Shown here piece by piece: positions 49,807 to 59,820 of a stretch of DNA of 64,000 nucleotides (position 1 is the stretch's first letter; each line of letters begins with the position of its first letter). The stretch comes from Collinsella aerofaciens (GTDB taxonomy: Bacteria; Actinomycetota; Coriobacteriia; Coriobacteriales; Coriobacteriaceae): contig NZ_CP084004.1 in assembly GCF_020181355.1 (NCBI RefSeq), forward strand, positions 806,001 to 870,000. The letters are read 5' to 3'. Below the pieces are notes generated by a model, which made no database searches, had not been told where the DNA came from, and was given only the letters and a program-made list of their open reading frames with translations. Both the position numbers and the translations under genes were made by a program.

Positions 49807-52023
49807 TTACTTGTCGGTGCCCAGCTTGTGCGGCTTGTAGGCGAGGGCATTGACGAGTGCGTCGGCGGCGGACTTGACGGCTGCCGGCTGCGGATCGTTG
49901 ACATGGTCCTCGGGGTGCACGGGCAGGTCTTTCTTGACCGCATCGTGGATCAAGTTGAGGTACTCAGTCACGCCAGTGGTCGATAGGTGCGTGCCATCGC
50001 CATCGAACAGGTCGTTGCGGTTGGCACTGTATCCGTACCAATCGATAACGCGCACGTTCTTGTAGCGCGTAGCGGCGTTGGCGATGGCCTGGTTGGTAGA
50101 GCCAACCCACGGCTGCGGGCTGCGCGTGTTCACAAACACCACAATACGCTTATCTCCTGCATCGGCCATGATGGCGTCGATCTGGTCGTCGGTTACCAAG
50201 CCGTTGGTGCCCAGGGCAAAGACCACGATCTTGCCGGCAAGGTTCTGCTGGATATAGCCCTCAAATGTCGCGCGCCCCGCATCAAACTGGCGGCCCTTTT
50301 CGGCATCGATATGGCTGTGCGGGAACACGCCGTCAAAGGTGTCTACGGCACGCAGCGACACGGAGTCGCCGATCATAAGCAGATCGTAGGAGCCATCGGG
50401 GAAGCCGTCGTTGTCCTTGTCGGTGTCGTCGGCCGCCTGCTGGTCGGTGGGCGCGGTGTTCTTGGCTTCCTTGTTCAGAACTTCGGCGCCCTCGCCGCTC
50501 AGCGCAGACGTCTCGGGCACAAAGATCAGGCCGCCCAGTGCAACGACCAACACGACAGCGCAGGCTGCGCAGGCAGGGACGTGCGTGCGCACCCAGTTGG
50601 CGGGCGTGGTGGTGCCATCGCGGAACTCGGATACGGTGCGGCCGAAGGCGCCCTTCCTAAACGGCGTCTCGATAAAGCGATATGAGCATTCGGCCACGGC
50701 GACCACCAACAACACCTGCAAAATGTACTGCCACCACGGTGTATCGTTGATGTTGGCGACCGGGTTCATGAGCAACAGCAGCGGATAGTGCCACAGGTAG
50801 ATGCTGTACGAGCGTTTGCCAATCCACACGAGCGGCTCGGCGGACAGCGCACGGGCAACCATTCCCTGGGGCTGCACGCAGGCCGCGATGACCATGAGCG
50901 TGAGGATGGAGCACAGCAGCGTGCCTCCGCGATACTGGAACGCGGTGTAGCCGTTGGTGAGCGCGACCATGGCGGCAAGGCCAACCAGACCCACGAGGCC
51001 CAACACATCGATGGATGCGGGCGAGGACCAAAAGCGCACGAGGGCGCTCGGCTGTGCCGGGGCGGTCTCGGCTGCTTCGTCGGCCTTCTCGCCAGGCTTG
51101 CCCTCGGCGTTCTTGCCGTGCTTGGCGGCGCCAGCTAGGCGATTGAGCCCCAAACGACGAGCGAGACGCACCGGCGCCAGGTCGCGATCGGGGATAAAGG
51201 CCATCCAGGCACCCAGCAGCAGCGAGAACACACGGGTGTCGGTGCCGTAGTACACGCGGCTGGGGTCGGCGGCAGGGTTATAGAGCACCATCATGGCGAT
51301 GGCGGAGACAGCAGCTAGGCCCAGAACCACGCGGCGCGTGTTGGGCTTGCTCACATGCATGGATACCATGGCAAACAGCAGTGGCGGCCAAATCAGGTAG
51401 AACTGTTCCTCGATGGCAAGCGACCAAAAGTGCGTGAGTGGCGAGGGGTCGCCCAGAGCATTGAAGTACGAGACGTTTTGGGCAATCTGCCACCAGTTGT
51501 TGAAGAACAGCAGCGACGGCAGGATGTCGGGGCGCATCTTGGTGAGCATCACGTGGTTAAAGATGGTGCACAGCGCGCAGGTCACCACCACGACGGTCAC
51601 CACGGCAGGGACCAGGCGACGGATGCGGCGAATCCAGAAGCTCTTAAGGTCGATGCGGCCGGTCTTAGCGACTTCGTTGAGCAGCAAACGCGTGATCAGA
51701 TAGCCCGAAAGCACAAAGAAGATCGTGACGCCGAGCAGGCCGCCCTGAGCCCACGTGAGGTTGAGGTGATAGAGCACCACCGCGACGACGGCGAGCGTAC
51801 GCAGACCGTCGAGTGCAGGGATGTAGCGGGACTTGGGGCGAGCAGGCGTCTGCTCCGCGGCGGGAGTGTTGGCGCGGCCCGCGTTGTTGGCAGAAGCGCG
51901 ATGGGGGCTCGCGGTGCGTCGCGGTTCGTTGGCACGGCGTTCGCCCTTCACGCGTTCGTGCGGCGCCGGCTCGTTGCCCGTGCGGCGTCGACCGCGCGAG
52001 CCCGATTGCGAGAGTTGTTCCAT
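49807..52023 (-). CDS. OatA-like acyltransferase: membrane acyltransferase-3 domain plus SGNH domain
   Basis: A 738-residue envelope enzyme. Residues 1-~68 are basic and disordered. From ~70 come about ten helices of the acyltransferase-3 family (YIPALDGLRTLAVVAVVLYH, LSGYLITRLLL, HFWSLAIEEQFYLIWP with the conserved His and Glu). The outer C-terminal domain (~540-735) is SGNH-like: MIGDSVSLRA holds the Ser, and DGDGTHLSTTG the Asp-His pair. The layout equals OatA, which O-acetylates peptidoglycan and gives lysozyme resistance; another glycan target is possible. No ribosome binding site is obvious before the ATG. Confidence 0.9.
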   Translation of the reverse strand: MEQLSQSGSRGRRRTGNEPAPHERVKGERRANEPRRTASPHRASANNAGRANTPAAEQTPARPKSRYIPALDGLRTLAVVAVVLYHLNLTWAQGGLLGVTIFFVLSGYLITRLLLNEVAKTGRIDLKSFWIRRIRRLVPAVVTVVVVTCALCTIFNHVMLTKMRPDILPSLLFFNNWWQIAQNVSYFNALGDPSPLTHFWSLAIEEQFYLIWPPLLFAMVSMHVSKPNTRRVVLGLAAVSAIAMMVLYNPAADPSRVYYGTDTRVFSLLLGAWMAFIPDRDLAPVRLARRLGLNRLAGAAKHGKNAEGKPGEKADEAAETAPAQPSALVRFWSSPASIDVLGLVGLVGLAAMVALTNGYTAFQYRGGTLLCSILTLMVIAACVQPQGMVARALSAEPLVWIGKRSYSIYLWHYPLLLLMNPVANINDTPWWQYILQVLLVVAVAECSYRFIETPFRKGAFGRTVSEFRDGTTTPANWVRTHVPACAACAVVLVVALGGLIFVPETSALSGEGAEVLNKEAKNTAPTDQQAADDTDKDNDGFPDGSYDLLMIGDSVSLRAVDTFDGVFPHSHIDAEKGRQFDAGRATFEGYIQQNLAGKIVVFALGTNGLVTDDQIDAIMADAGDKRIVVFVNTRSPQPWVGSTNQAIANAATRYKNVRVIDWYGYSANRNDLFDGDGTHLSTTGVTEYLNLIHDAVKKDLPVHPEDHVNDPQPAAVKSAADALVNALAYKPHKLGTDK

Positions 52024-52210
52024 AAAACATCATCCAATGACGAGAATAATCAGCACGCCTTCATTGTAGCTGCCTGCTCCTGTGAATGCTTGCTGCTGGC
52101 GCAAGCTCAAGCACGCGTCCACATCAAAGTGAACTAAAGTTATAGGGGGTGCGAGAGCGCACGATCGACGGCCGGCGGTGGGCACAAAGCCTAAAGACGA
52201 GGAGGTTTCC

Positions 52211-53173
52211 ATGGCGGATCACAGCATCGTTGCGGTGTTCGGCAGCATGAACATGGACCTTTCGGTGGCGTGCGAGCGCATGCCGCGCGCGGGCGAGACC
52301 GTCGGCGGCAGCGGTTTTATCACCAACGCCGGTGGCAAGGGCGCTAACCAGGCCGTCGCCGCCGCGCGCATGGGTGCGCGCACGTGCATGATCGGCGCGG
52401 TTGGGCGCGATACGTTTGGCGATGCGCTGGTGGCGGGACTTCAGGATGCCGGCGTGGGCGTTGAGTTTGTGGCGCGTCGCGATGACGTGGAGACCGGTAC
52501 CGCGACCATCATTCGCTGCGAGAGCGATAACCGCATCGTGCTGTCACCGGGCGCTAACCATGCGCTTGCGGGTGAGGATGTGGCCTGCGCGCTGAGGCGT
52601 CTGGTGGCCCATGAGCTCGACGGCGACGCCAGCGAGATTGCCCAGGCTGCCGGAAGCGTCTTTATCGCCCAGGGTGAATGTGACCTTGCAGCGACGGCCG
52701 ATGCGCTTGTTTGCGCTCACGAGCTGGGGTTCTATGCGGTCTTTAATCCGGCGCCTGCTTGTGAGTTGCCTGCGGAGGTCTGGCCTGCGGTCGACTTGGT
52801 CTGCCCCAACGAGACCGAGTGCCAGGTGCTGACGGGCATTCTGCCCACGGATGATGCGAGTTGCGTCGCCGCGCTCAATGCGCTGCTCGACAAGGGCGCC
52901 GGAGCTGCGGTCATCACGCTGGGTGGTGCCGGCTCGGTTACGCTCGGTGATGACGGCGAGCTGCTGCGCATGCCGGCGCTTTCGAGCACGCTAGTCGATA
53001 CCACGGCCGCCGGCGATACGTTTATCGGCGCGTTGGCGGCGGCTCGCCTAGAGGGCCTGCCGCTCTTTGAGTGCATGGCCGCGGGTGCTCGCGCCTCGGC
53101 AGTGACGGTGTCGCGCCTGGGCGCTCAGCAATCGATTCCCACGCGCGCCGAAGTTGAACATTGGTTTGGTTAA
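52211..53173 (+). CDS. rbsK: Ribokinase (PfkB family)
   Basis: A 320-residue sugar kinase. The PfkB N-terminal pattern is GSMNMDLSV, then GGSGFITNAGGKGANQAVAAARMG, the ribokinase form. The catalytic base is in the anion-hole motif DTTAAGDTFIGAL near residue 265. ACPNETECQ-type sequence (VCPNETECQVLTG) also fits. GAGGAGG precedes ATG 52211. The next gene is a nucleoside hydrolase, so ribose freed from nucleosides could be phosphorylated here. Confidence 0.93.
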   Translation: MADHSIVAVFGSMNMDLSVACERMPRAGETVGGSGFITNAGGKGANQAVAAARMGARTCMIGAVGRDTFGDALVAGLQDAGVGVEFVARRDDVETGTATIIRCESDNRIVLSPGANHALAGEDVACALRRLVAHELDGDASEIAQAAGSVFIAQGECDLAATADALVCAHELGFYAVFNPAPACELPAEVWPAVDLVCPNETECQVLTGILPTDDASCVAALNALLDKGAGAAVITLGGAGSVTLGDDGELLRMPALSSTLVDTTAAGDTFIGALAAARLEGLPLFECMAAGARASAVTVSRLGAQQSIPTRAEVEHWFG

Positions 53174-53203
53174 ACGATAAAGACGGAGAAGCGGAGTAGA
53201 ACA

Positions 53204-54178
53204 ATGGCAATCAAGAAGCTGATCCTTGATCTGGATATGGGAGTGGACGATGCGATGGCGCTGGCCTATGCCATCGCGAGCCCCGAGGTAGAGCTCGTGG
53301 GCATCACCACGTGCTTTGGCAACGTGCGCGTCGAGCAATCGGCGCACAATTGCCTGGCGGTGCTCGATCTGCTGGGTCGCCCCGAGGTTCCGGTGTACCT
53401 GGGTGCCGACCGTCCTCTGCAGGCGACTGAGCCCTATACGCCGCCGGCGTCCACCGCGCTCATTCACGGCAAGAACGGCATCGGCGGCGCGAGCGTGCCC
53501 GCGTCGCCCTACGAGCCGGTGGGGGCGACCTCGGCCGACGGCAACGCTGCGGTCGATTATCTGATCGATGCCGCGCGCACCTATGGTCCCGATCTGGTCT
53601 ACGTAGCGACTGGCCCGCTCTCCAACCTGGCGCTCGCCCTGGAGCGCGATGCGGCGGCGATGATGTCCATCGGCCGCGTGGTCGTGATGGGCGGCGCCCT
53701 TACCGTGCCCGGTAACGTGAGCGCGGGCGCCGAGGCCAACATGGCGAGCGACCCCGAGGCAGCCGACGCGGTGCTGCGCTCGGGCCGTAAGCTCACCATG
53801 GTGGGTCTGGACGTGACGCATCGCGTGGTACTCACACGCCGCGACATTGCCGGCTGGACGGGCTCGGGCACCATGGCGGGATGCGCATTTGCGAGCATGG
53901 TCGAGCACTACATTGGCTCGTACGAGATGAACGCACCCTACCTGGGTGGTTGTGCGCTGCACGATCCGCTGGCCGTTGCCGTGGCGATCGACCCCACGCT
54001 CGTAGGTGCGCTCGGCTGCAACCTGCGTGTTGATCTGCTGGGCGAGTACCGCGGTCGCACCATCTGCGATGAGCGCCGCCTGTCCGATCCGGACAAGAGC
54101 GCGCTTGTGGCACTGACCGTGGATGCTCCGCGCTTCCTGTCCGAGTTCAAGACGCGTATGGCCCGTGTCCTTGGCTAA
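53204..54178 (+). CDS. Nucleoside hydrolase (IUNH family)
   Basis: A 324-residue enzyme that splits ribonucleosides into base and ribose. The calcium site LDLDMGVDDAMAL opens the chain; GPLSNLALAL and VMGGALTVPGNVS (~160-175) and the C-terminal His in LGGCALHDPLAVAVAI (~245) complete the family set. It lies 30 bases after rbsK and probably shares its transcript. The exact base specificity cannot be read from the sequence. Confidence 0.93.
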   Translation: MAIKKLILDLDMGVDDAMALAYAIASPEVELVGITTCFGNVRVEQSAHNCLAVLDLLGRPEVPVYLGADRPLQATEPYTPPASTALIHGKNGIGGASVPASPYEPVGATSADGNAAVDYLIDAARTYGPDLVYVATGPLSNLALALERDAAAMMSIGRVVVMGGALTVPGNVSAGAEANMASDPEAADAVLRSGRKLTMVGLDVTHRVVLTRRDIAGWTGSGTMAGCAFASMVEHYIGSYEMNAPYLGGCALHDPLAVAVAIDPTLVGALGCNLRVDLLGEYRGRTICDERRLSDPDKSALVALTVDAPRFLSEFKTRMARVLG

Positions 54179-54186
54179 GTTGTCTT

Positions 54187-54255
54187 TTGGACGGGGCTTT
54201 TTTGACTGGTATGATTGGTGCGACCATTCGAACCAGCTAAAAGAGCCCCGTCCCA
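54187..54255. other. Long branched hairpin between the nucleoside hydrolase and luxS
   Basis: Outer arms TTGGACGGGGCT and AGCCCCGTCC flank T- and A-runs; inside, ACTGGT pairs with ACCAGC and TGGT-GCG-ACCA forms the tip. Almost the whole 69 bases can fold. It could terminate rbsK-rih and lies just before luxS. Confidence 0.6.
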
Positions 54256-54565
54256 ATTTGACTATCGAGAGGATCTGCCATGGAGCGCATCGCCAGCTTT
54301 TCCGTTGATCATCTGCTGCTTGAGCCCGGCGTGTATGTGAGCCGCATCGACCGCGATCCGGCGACCGGTGCCGCCGTCACCACGTTTGACCTGCGCCTGA
54401 CCACGCCCAACAAGGAGCCGGTCATGAACACGGCCGAGTGCCACACCATCGAGCACCTGGGCGCGACGTTCCTTCGCAATCATGCCGAGTGGTCGAGCCG
54501 CATTGTCTACTTTGGCCCCATGGGCTGTGAACTGCGTCCCAAATCTTGGACGCCCTAAATAGCGA

Positions 54566-55378
54566 CTAGGCCGCGAGGGCCTGATTCCGGAACTCCTCCG
54601 GGGTCAGGCCCTTCAATCTTACCTGCCTCCGGCTCGTGTTCCAGTGGACTATGTATTCCTCCAGGTCGCGTTTGAAATCCTCGAACGTCTCCCACTCGCG
54701 GCCCCGGTAGAACTCGTCCTTGACGTGGCCGAAGAGCTGCTCGGTGGCGGCGTTGTCGATGCAGTTCGCCTTCCTGGACATGCTCTGGACGATGCCGGCG
54801 GCCTCGAGCCTGGATGTGTACGAGGCGTGCTGGTACTGCCAGCCCCGGTCCGAGTGCATGGTCGGGGCGGCGCCCTCGGGGATCTTGGACAGCAGCTCGT
54901 CGAGCATCCTGACCTGCTGGGCCATGTCGGGCGTGGTCGATATGTCGCTCGCCACGATCTCCTTGGTGCAGAAGTCCAGCGTCGGGGCCCAGTAGGCCTT
55001 GCCGCCCGCCACCTTGAACTCGGTGACGTCCGTTCCCAGCTTCCGCCACGGGGCCCCGGCGTCGAAATCCCTCGCGATCACGTTCTCGAACGTCCTGCCG
55101 ACGACGCCCCTGTACGAGTTGTACCTGTGGTAGGCCGTCTCGCGTCTGATACCGCAGCGAATCCCCATCTCGCGCATCATCTTGAGCACGGTCTTGTCGG
55201 CTATCACGGTCCCCTCTTCCGCCCTGAGGCACATCGCTATCTGCCGGTGCCCGCAGCCGTTGGCGGTGCGCGAGAAGATCTCGGCGGCCGCCTCCCAGAG
55301 CTCGGGGCGCGTGGGCCTCGGCGGGTGCGCGAGGGCGTAGTAGTAGGTCGACCGCTTGAGCTCGGCGCATGCGAGCAA
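54566..55378 (-). CDS. IS3-family transposase OrfB (rve integrase)
   Basis: The catalytic half of the transposase, 270 residues in this frame. DDE residues: Asp in KLGTDVTEFK (~115), Asp in PTMHSDRGWQYQ (~175) and Glu in NAATEQLFGHVKDEF (~213). An N-terminal HTH_21 region (GCGHRQIAMCL) precedes. The frame is open upstream as far as the T7/A7 run at 55472-55478 and is in the -1 phase relative to orfA, so OrfAB is probably made by programmed frameshifting there; the start at 55378 may not be used. Confidence 0.93.
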   Translation of the reverse strand: MLACAELKRSTYYYALAHPPRPTRPELWEAAAEIFSRTANGCGHRQIAMCLRAEEGTVIADKTVLKMMREMGIRCGIRRETAYHRYNSYRGVVGRTFENVIARDFDAGAPWRKLGTDVTEFKVAGGKAYWAPTLDFCTKEIVASDISTTPDMAQQVRMLDELLSKIPEGAAPTMHSDRGWQYQHASYTSRLEAAGIVQSMSRKANCIDNAATEQLFGHVKDEFYRGREWETFEDFKRDLEEYIVHWNTSRRQVRLKGLTPEEFRNQALAA

Positions 55379-55437
55379 GTGCCCGAGCGCGTGCCCCTCG
55401 GCGCGCAGGGCCGCGACCGCTTCGGCCTTCGCCCTGG

Positions 55438-55929
55438 TCAGAGCCCGTCCCTCTCGACCAGGGCGCGTAATTTTTTTAGGTAGGCCACCTCGGCCTCGAG
55501 CCTACGGCACCGCTCCTCGAGCTCCTCCTCGCGGGTCCGCGGCCTCGCCTTGGAACCCTTCGGCCGGCCCTTGGGCCTCGGGCGCAGGGCCTCCGCGCCG
55601 CCCCGGCGGTATAGCGCGCACCACTTCTTGAGCGGCGACATCGACATTATGCCGAACGCCGCCATCGCCTCGGTCTTCGTCATGCCGCCGTCGACGACGG
55701 CGGAGGCGGCGGCGACCTTCTGCTCGTATGTGTACCTGCCCTGCTTTCCGTCCATGCGCAGCAGCACCTCGCTCCCGAATGCGCGGTATATCTCCTGCCA
55801 TCTTCTCACGGCTTCCACGGGAAGCGAAAGGGCAATCGCGGCAGATTTATACCCGTGCCCGAGCTCGAAGAGCCCTATGGCCGCCTTCCTGGCCTCGATA
55901 TCATGCTTCACTCTCAAATCAACGCGCAT
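55438..55929 (-). CDS. IS3-family transposase OrfA
   Basis: A 163-residue DNA-binding protein: two helix-turn-helix units (AIGLFELGHGYKSAAIALSL and KTEAMAAFGIMSMSPLKKW), a basic stretch (RPKGRPKGSKARPR) and a C-terminal leucine-zipper-like helix (EELEERCRRLEAEVAYLKKL). The slippery CTAAAAAAATTA falls within the last leucine-lysine-lysine codons, as in IS3 members. ATG 55929 opens the conserved part; an upstream extension would run through the terminal repeat into luxS. Confidence 0.92.
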   Translation of the reverse strand: MRVDLRVKHDIEARKAAIGLFELGHGYKSAAIALSLPVEAVRRWQEIYRAFGSEVLLRMDGKQGRYTYEQKVAAASAVVDGGMTKTEAMAAFGIMSMSPLKKWCALYRRGGAEALRPRPKGRPKGSKARPRTREEELEERCRRLEAEVAYLKKLRALVERDGL

Positions 55930-56281
55930 AAAGAAAGCCTCCCATTTCTCATGTCCAAGAAATGGGAGGCAGTTCACTGCCGCACGGGCTTTTACCTCGT
56001 TGTGTTTGGCGAGGTGACGAGCGAGGAGATCCTGCCGCTCGTGCGTGAGCTGTTCGAGTTTGTCGCCGACTTTGAGGGCGATGTCCCCGGTGCCGCTCCC
56101 GAGGAGTGCGGCAACTACCTGGACCAGAACCTCCCCATGGCAAACTGGCTCGCGCGCCGTTACCTCGACCGCGACCTGGCCGATATCGACGAGAAGCATC
56201 TGCACTATCAGCAGGCGTAAGGGCTTTGTCGTCCAAAACGCGCGCATTGGGCGCCTTTTTGTTGATTGGTCGGGACAAGCG

Positions 56282-56339
56282 TTCAAAATCGCTCATGTAT
56301 GTTCTAGAATGTTCGTATAGTCACATTTACGAACAGGAG
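56282..56339 (+). promoter_or_regulatory. Promoter with operator palindrome for the DUF4867 gene
   Basis: TTCAAA (56282-56287) and TAGAAT (56305-56310) are 17 bases apart. A perfect inverted repeat TGTTCGTA-N10-TACGAACA (56310-56317 and 56328-56335) starts at the -10 box and touches the AGGAG ribosome site. Repression by a LacI/GntR-type dimer is plausible. Confidence 0.6.
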
Positions 56340-56344
56340 TGAAC

Positions 56345-56989
56345 ATGCATATCTACTCTGTCAACGATCCCGAGTTCAAATCCTATGGCAACGTTTGGGA
56401 TGGCGTTCCGTCCGAGCTCACGTCGCCCGTGCTCGAGGCGCTTTCTGCCACGCCCATCCCCGAGGGCAGTAAGTACGTAGCAAGCGCGCCGGAGCTCGAG
56501 GGCGTCAAGGATGCCGATAAACTGGGCTTTCTCATGTTTGGCGGCCGCCCCTTCCAACTGGGCTGGTGCAACGGACACAACACGCAGCTCAACTGCCTGG
56601 AGTATCACCGCGCCAGCGAGTTTAACCTGGGCGCCCGCGATTTTATCCTGCTCGTGGCACATCGCTGGGAGATCGAGGACGGCAAGCTCGACACCGCGTG
56701 CGTCAAGGCGTTCCGCGTGCCGGCGGGCAAGGTTGTCGAGGTTTTCAACACCACGCTCCACTACACGCCGTGCATGGTCGACGACGGTGGCTTCCAGGTG
56801 ATGGTGGCGCTTCCCGCCGGCACCAACGGCCCGCGCCCCGAGGCCGCGGCCGACATGCCCACGGCCGGCGACGCTTACTGCTATTGGAAGGCCGACAAGT
56901 GGGTTCTCTGCCATGCCGACAGCCCCAAGGCTGCCGAGGGCGGCTACGTAGGCCTCATCGGCAAGAACCTCGACATCGCCTGCGACTAG
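56345..56989 (+). CDS. DUF4867 family protein
   Basis: A 214-residue protein that matches the DUF4867 family in my reading (HIYSVNDPEFKSYG at the start, then LGWCNGHNTQLNCLEYHRASEFN with conserved His, Glu and Cys, and FRVPAGKVVEVFNTTLHY). The pattern suggests a cupin-like barrel; members often sit in sugar-utilisation loci, possibly as isomerases or mutarotases, but no activity is established. ATG 56345 has AGGAG six bases upstream, next to an operator palindrome. A beta-glucosidase gene follows 265 bases later. Confidence 0.75.
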   Translation: MHIYSVNDPEFKSYGNVWDGVPSELTSPVLEALSATPIPEGSKYVASAPELEGVKDADKLGFLMFGGRPFQLGWCNGHNTQLNCLEYHRASEFNLGARDFILLVAHRWEIEDGKLDTACVKAFRVPAGKVVEVFNTTLHYTPCMVDDGGFQVMVALPAGTNGPRPEAAADMPTAGDAYCYWKADKWVLCHADSPKAAEGGYVGLIGKNLDIACD

Positions 56990-56997
56990 AATCTTCC

Positions 56998-57054
56998 ATC
57001 TCGATCTGTAACATCTAGCGGGCTAAATCGTCTCTACCTGTTACAGATCGAGAC
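56998..57054. repeat. Palindromic repeat, family E unit 4
   Basis: Arms CTCGATCTGTAACA and its complement, perfect over 14-15 bases, around a 25-base interior. Same family as the three tandem units at 14424-14644, about 42 kb away. Confidence 0.85.
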
Positions 57055-57068
57055 AAACCGGGCCCAAG

Positions 57069-57101
57069 CCGCCACAAAGGTGCCTGTCCCCTTTGTGGCG
57101 G
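57069..57101. terminator. Hairpin after the DUF4867 gene
   Basis: A perfect 12-bp stem CCGCCACAAAGG/CCTTTGTGGCGG with a 9-base loop, followed by TTTGG. Confidence 0.55.
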
Positions 57102-57242
57102 TTTGGGGCGGCGGTATCAGAAAGTGTCAGACGGGGGCGGCTGCCGGGCCGCCGTGTGCGAAAAGAAGTGTCGGCCTGCGTCGCTGTCGTTGGGCGAGGC
57201 CCTATTTGCGGGGATACTGAAACCACGACAAGCAGCGTATGA

Positions 57243-58685
<1,443 letters not shown>

Positions 58686-58714
58686 GCTTTCCCGATAACC
58701 GTAGCCTCCTAACC

Positions 58715-58750
58715 AAGGCGCCCGGCGAGTATGTGCTCGCCGGGCGCCTT
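58715..58750 (+). terminator. Terminator of the phospho-beta-glucosidase gene
   Basis: Perfect 15-bp stem AAGGCGCCCGGCGAG with its complement and a 6-base loop. Confidence 0.75.
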
Positions 58751-59820
58751 GCCGTCTGCGGATTTTGGGACATGCGGCCCGCTTTTTCGACCCATCTGTC
58801 GGTACACTAAAAGCACTATGGGTACCCGCGAGCGACATATCGGCAACGCGGCCGCCCGATCCGCACCCGTGGCGGATCCCAGGGGCGGCAGGCTCTTCGC
58901 CATGCCGCGATTCCTTGTTGGCATAACACATCAGGTGTACCGCCACCGCGTCTTTGCTATCGCCGGTGTCATCACCGCGATGTTCCTCATGCTTTTGGCA
59001 GTCTTGCCGGCGCTGTTCGCCTTCGACCCTAAACTTTCTAACGCCGCGCCCGCCTATAGCGAGGTGTCCGAAGAGGTCGTGGATGCGCTCGTCCATTCGA
59101 GCTCTCTCCCGTTGCTTGTCGCCGCAATTGTATTTTCGATTTGGGGCGTATCGGTCTATCTTCGCTGTTTGGACTATGTGTTGCGCCGCCGCCTTGTTGC
59201 CATTGCCACCATTTGCACCCTGTGGATGATCGAAGTCATTCTCAAGTACAAGTCGTTCACGCCGTTCTATGCCACCGTGCTGTGGTACCTGTACTACGTG
59301 CCCATGACGCTCATTCCGCTGCTCTACCAGTTGTGTGGTCTGCGCCTTGCGGGCCTGGAGCAACACCGCCTGGGTCGCCGCTACTGCGCTGCGCTGTGGA
59401 TTGTGGCCATCCTGCTTATCGGATTTGTGCTCACCAACGATTTTCACCAGCAGGTCTTCCGCTTTGACCGCACAAGCGACACCTGGAGCAACGACTACAC
59501 GTACGGCTGGGGATATTTCGCCGTCCTCGTGTGGACGGCCTTTAACTTTGTGGCCTTTTTTATCCTGGTGGGCCGGTCCTCGTCCTTTCGCATGGTTGAT
59601 TTCCGATCTCAGCCGAACACATTGAGCAAATAGGCCATTCCCGCAGTTAGCTGAACGCCCCCGCGGCCCCTCCTGGGGTCCGGGGGCGCCGTTTTCCCAG
59701 TTGAAGGAACGGTGGAGATGTGTTTCGATGGGTCCGGTGGCCATGCTCCGCCCTCCGCCCGGCACCTCTTCCCAGACTCAGCCGGACGGCCGGTCCGTCT
59801 ATTCCGTTTTTTCCTTCAGG

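Larger units (their letters stand above)
54528..55976. mobile_element. Complete IS3-family insertion sequence in luxS
   Basis: A 1449-bp element beginning TGAACTGC and ending GCAGTTCA. The terminal repeats extend to about 24 bases with few mismatches (TGAACTGC.TCCCA..TCTTGGAC). CTG is duplicated at 54525-54527 and 55977-55979, the 3-bp size usual for IS3. It contains orfA and orfB on the minus strand with an A7 slippery run between them. Confidence 0.95.
54280..56220 (+). pseudogene. luxS: luxS (S-ribosylhomocysteine lyase) split by an IS3-family element
   Basis: LuxS cuts S-ribosylhomocysteine to homocysteine and the autoinducer-2 precursor. The 5' part (54280-54527) encodes MERIASFSVDHLLLEPGVYV and the metal motif H55-T-I-E58-H59, ending in the codon for Cys83 of GPMGC, the catalytic cysteine. 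The 3' part (55980-56220) resumes RTGFYLVVFGEV and has CGNYLDQNL with the third metal ligand. Removing the element and one copy of the CTG duplication restores a 162-residue LuxS with no other lesion. The insertion is therefore recent, and the strain should lack AI-2 unless another luxS exists. AGAGGA precedes the start. Confidence 0.95.
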
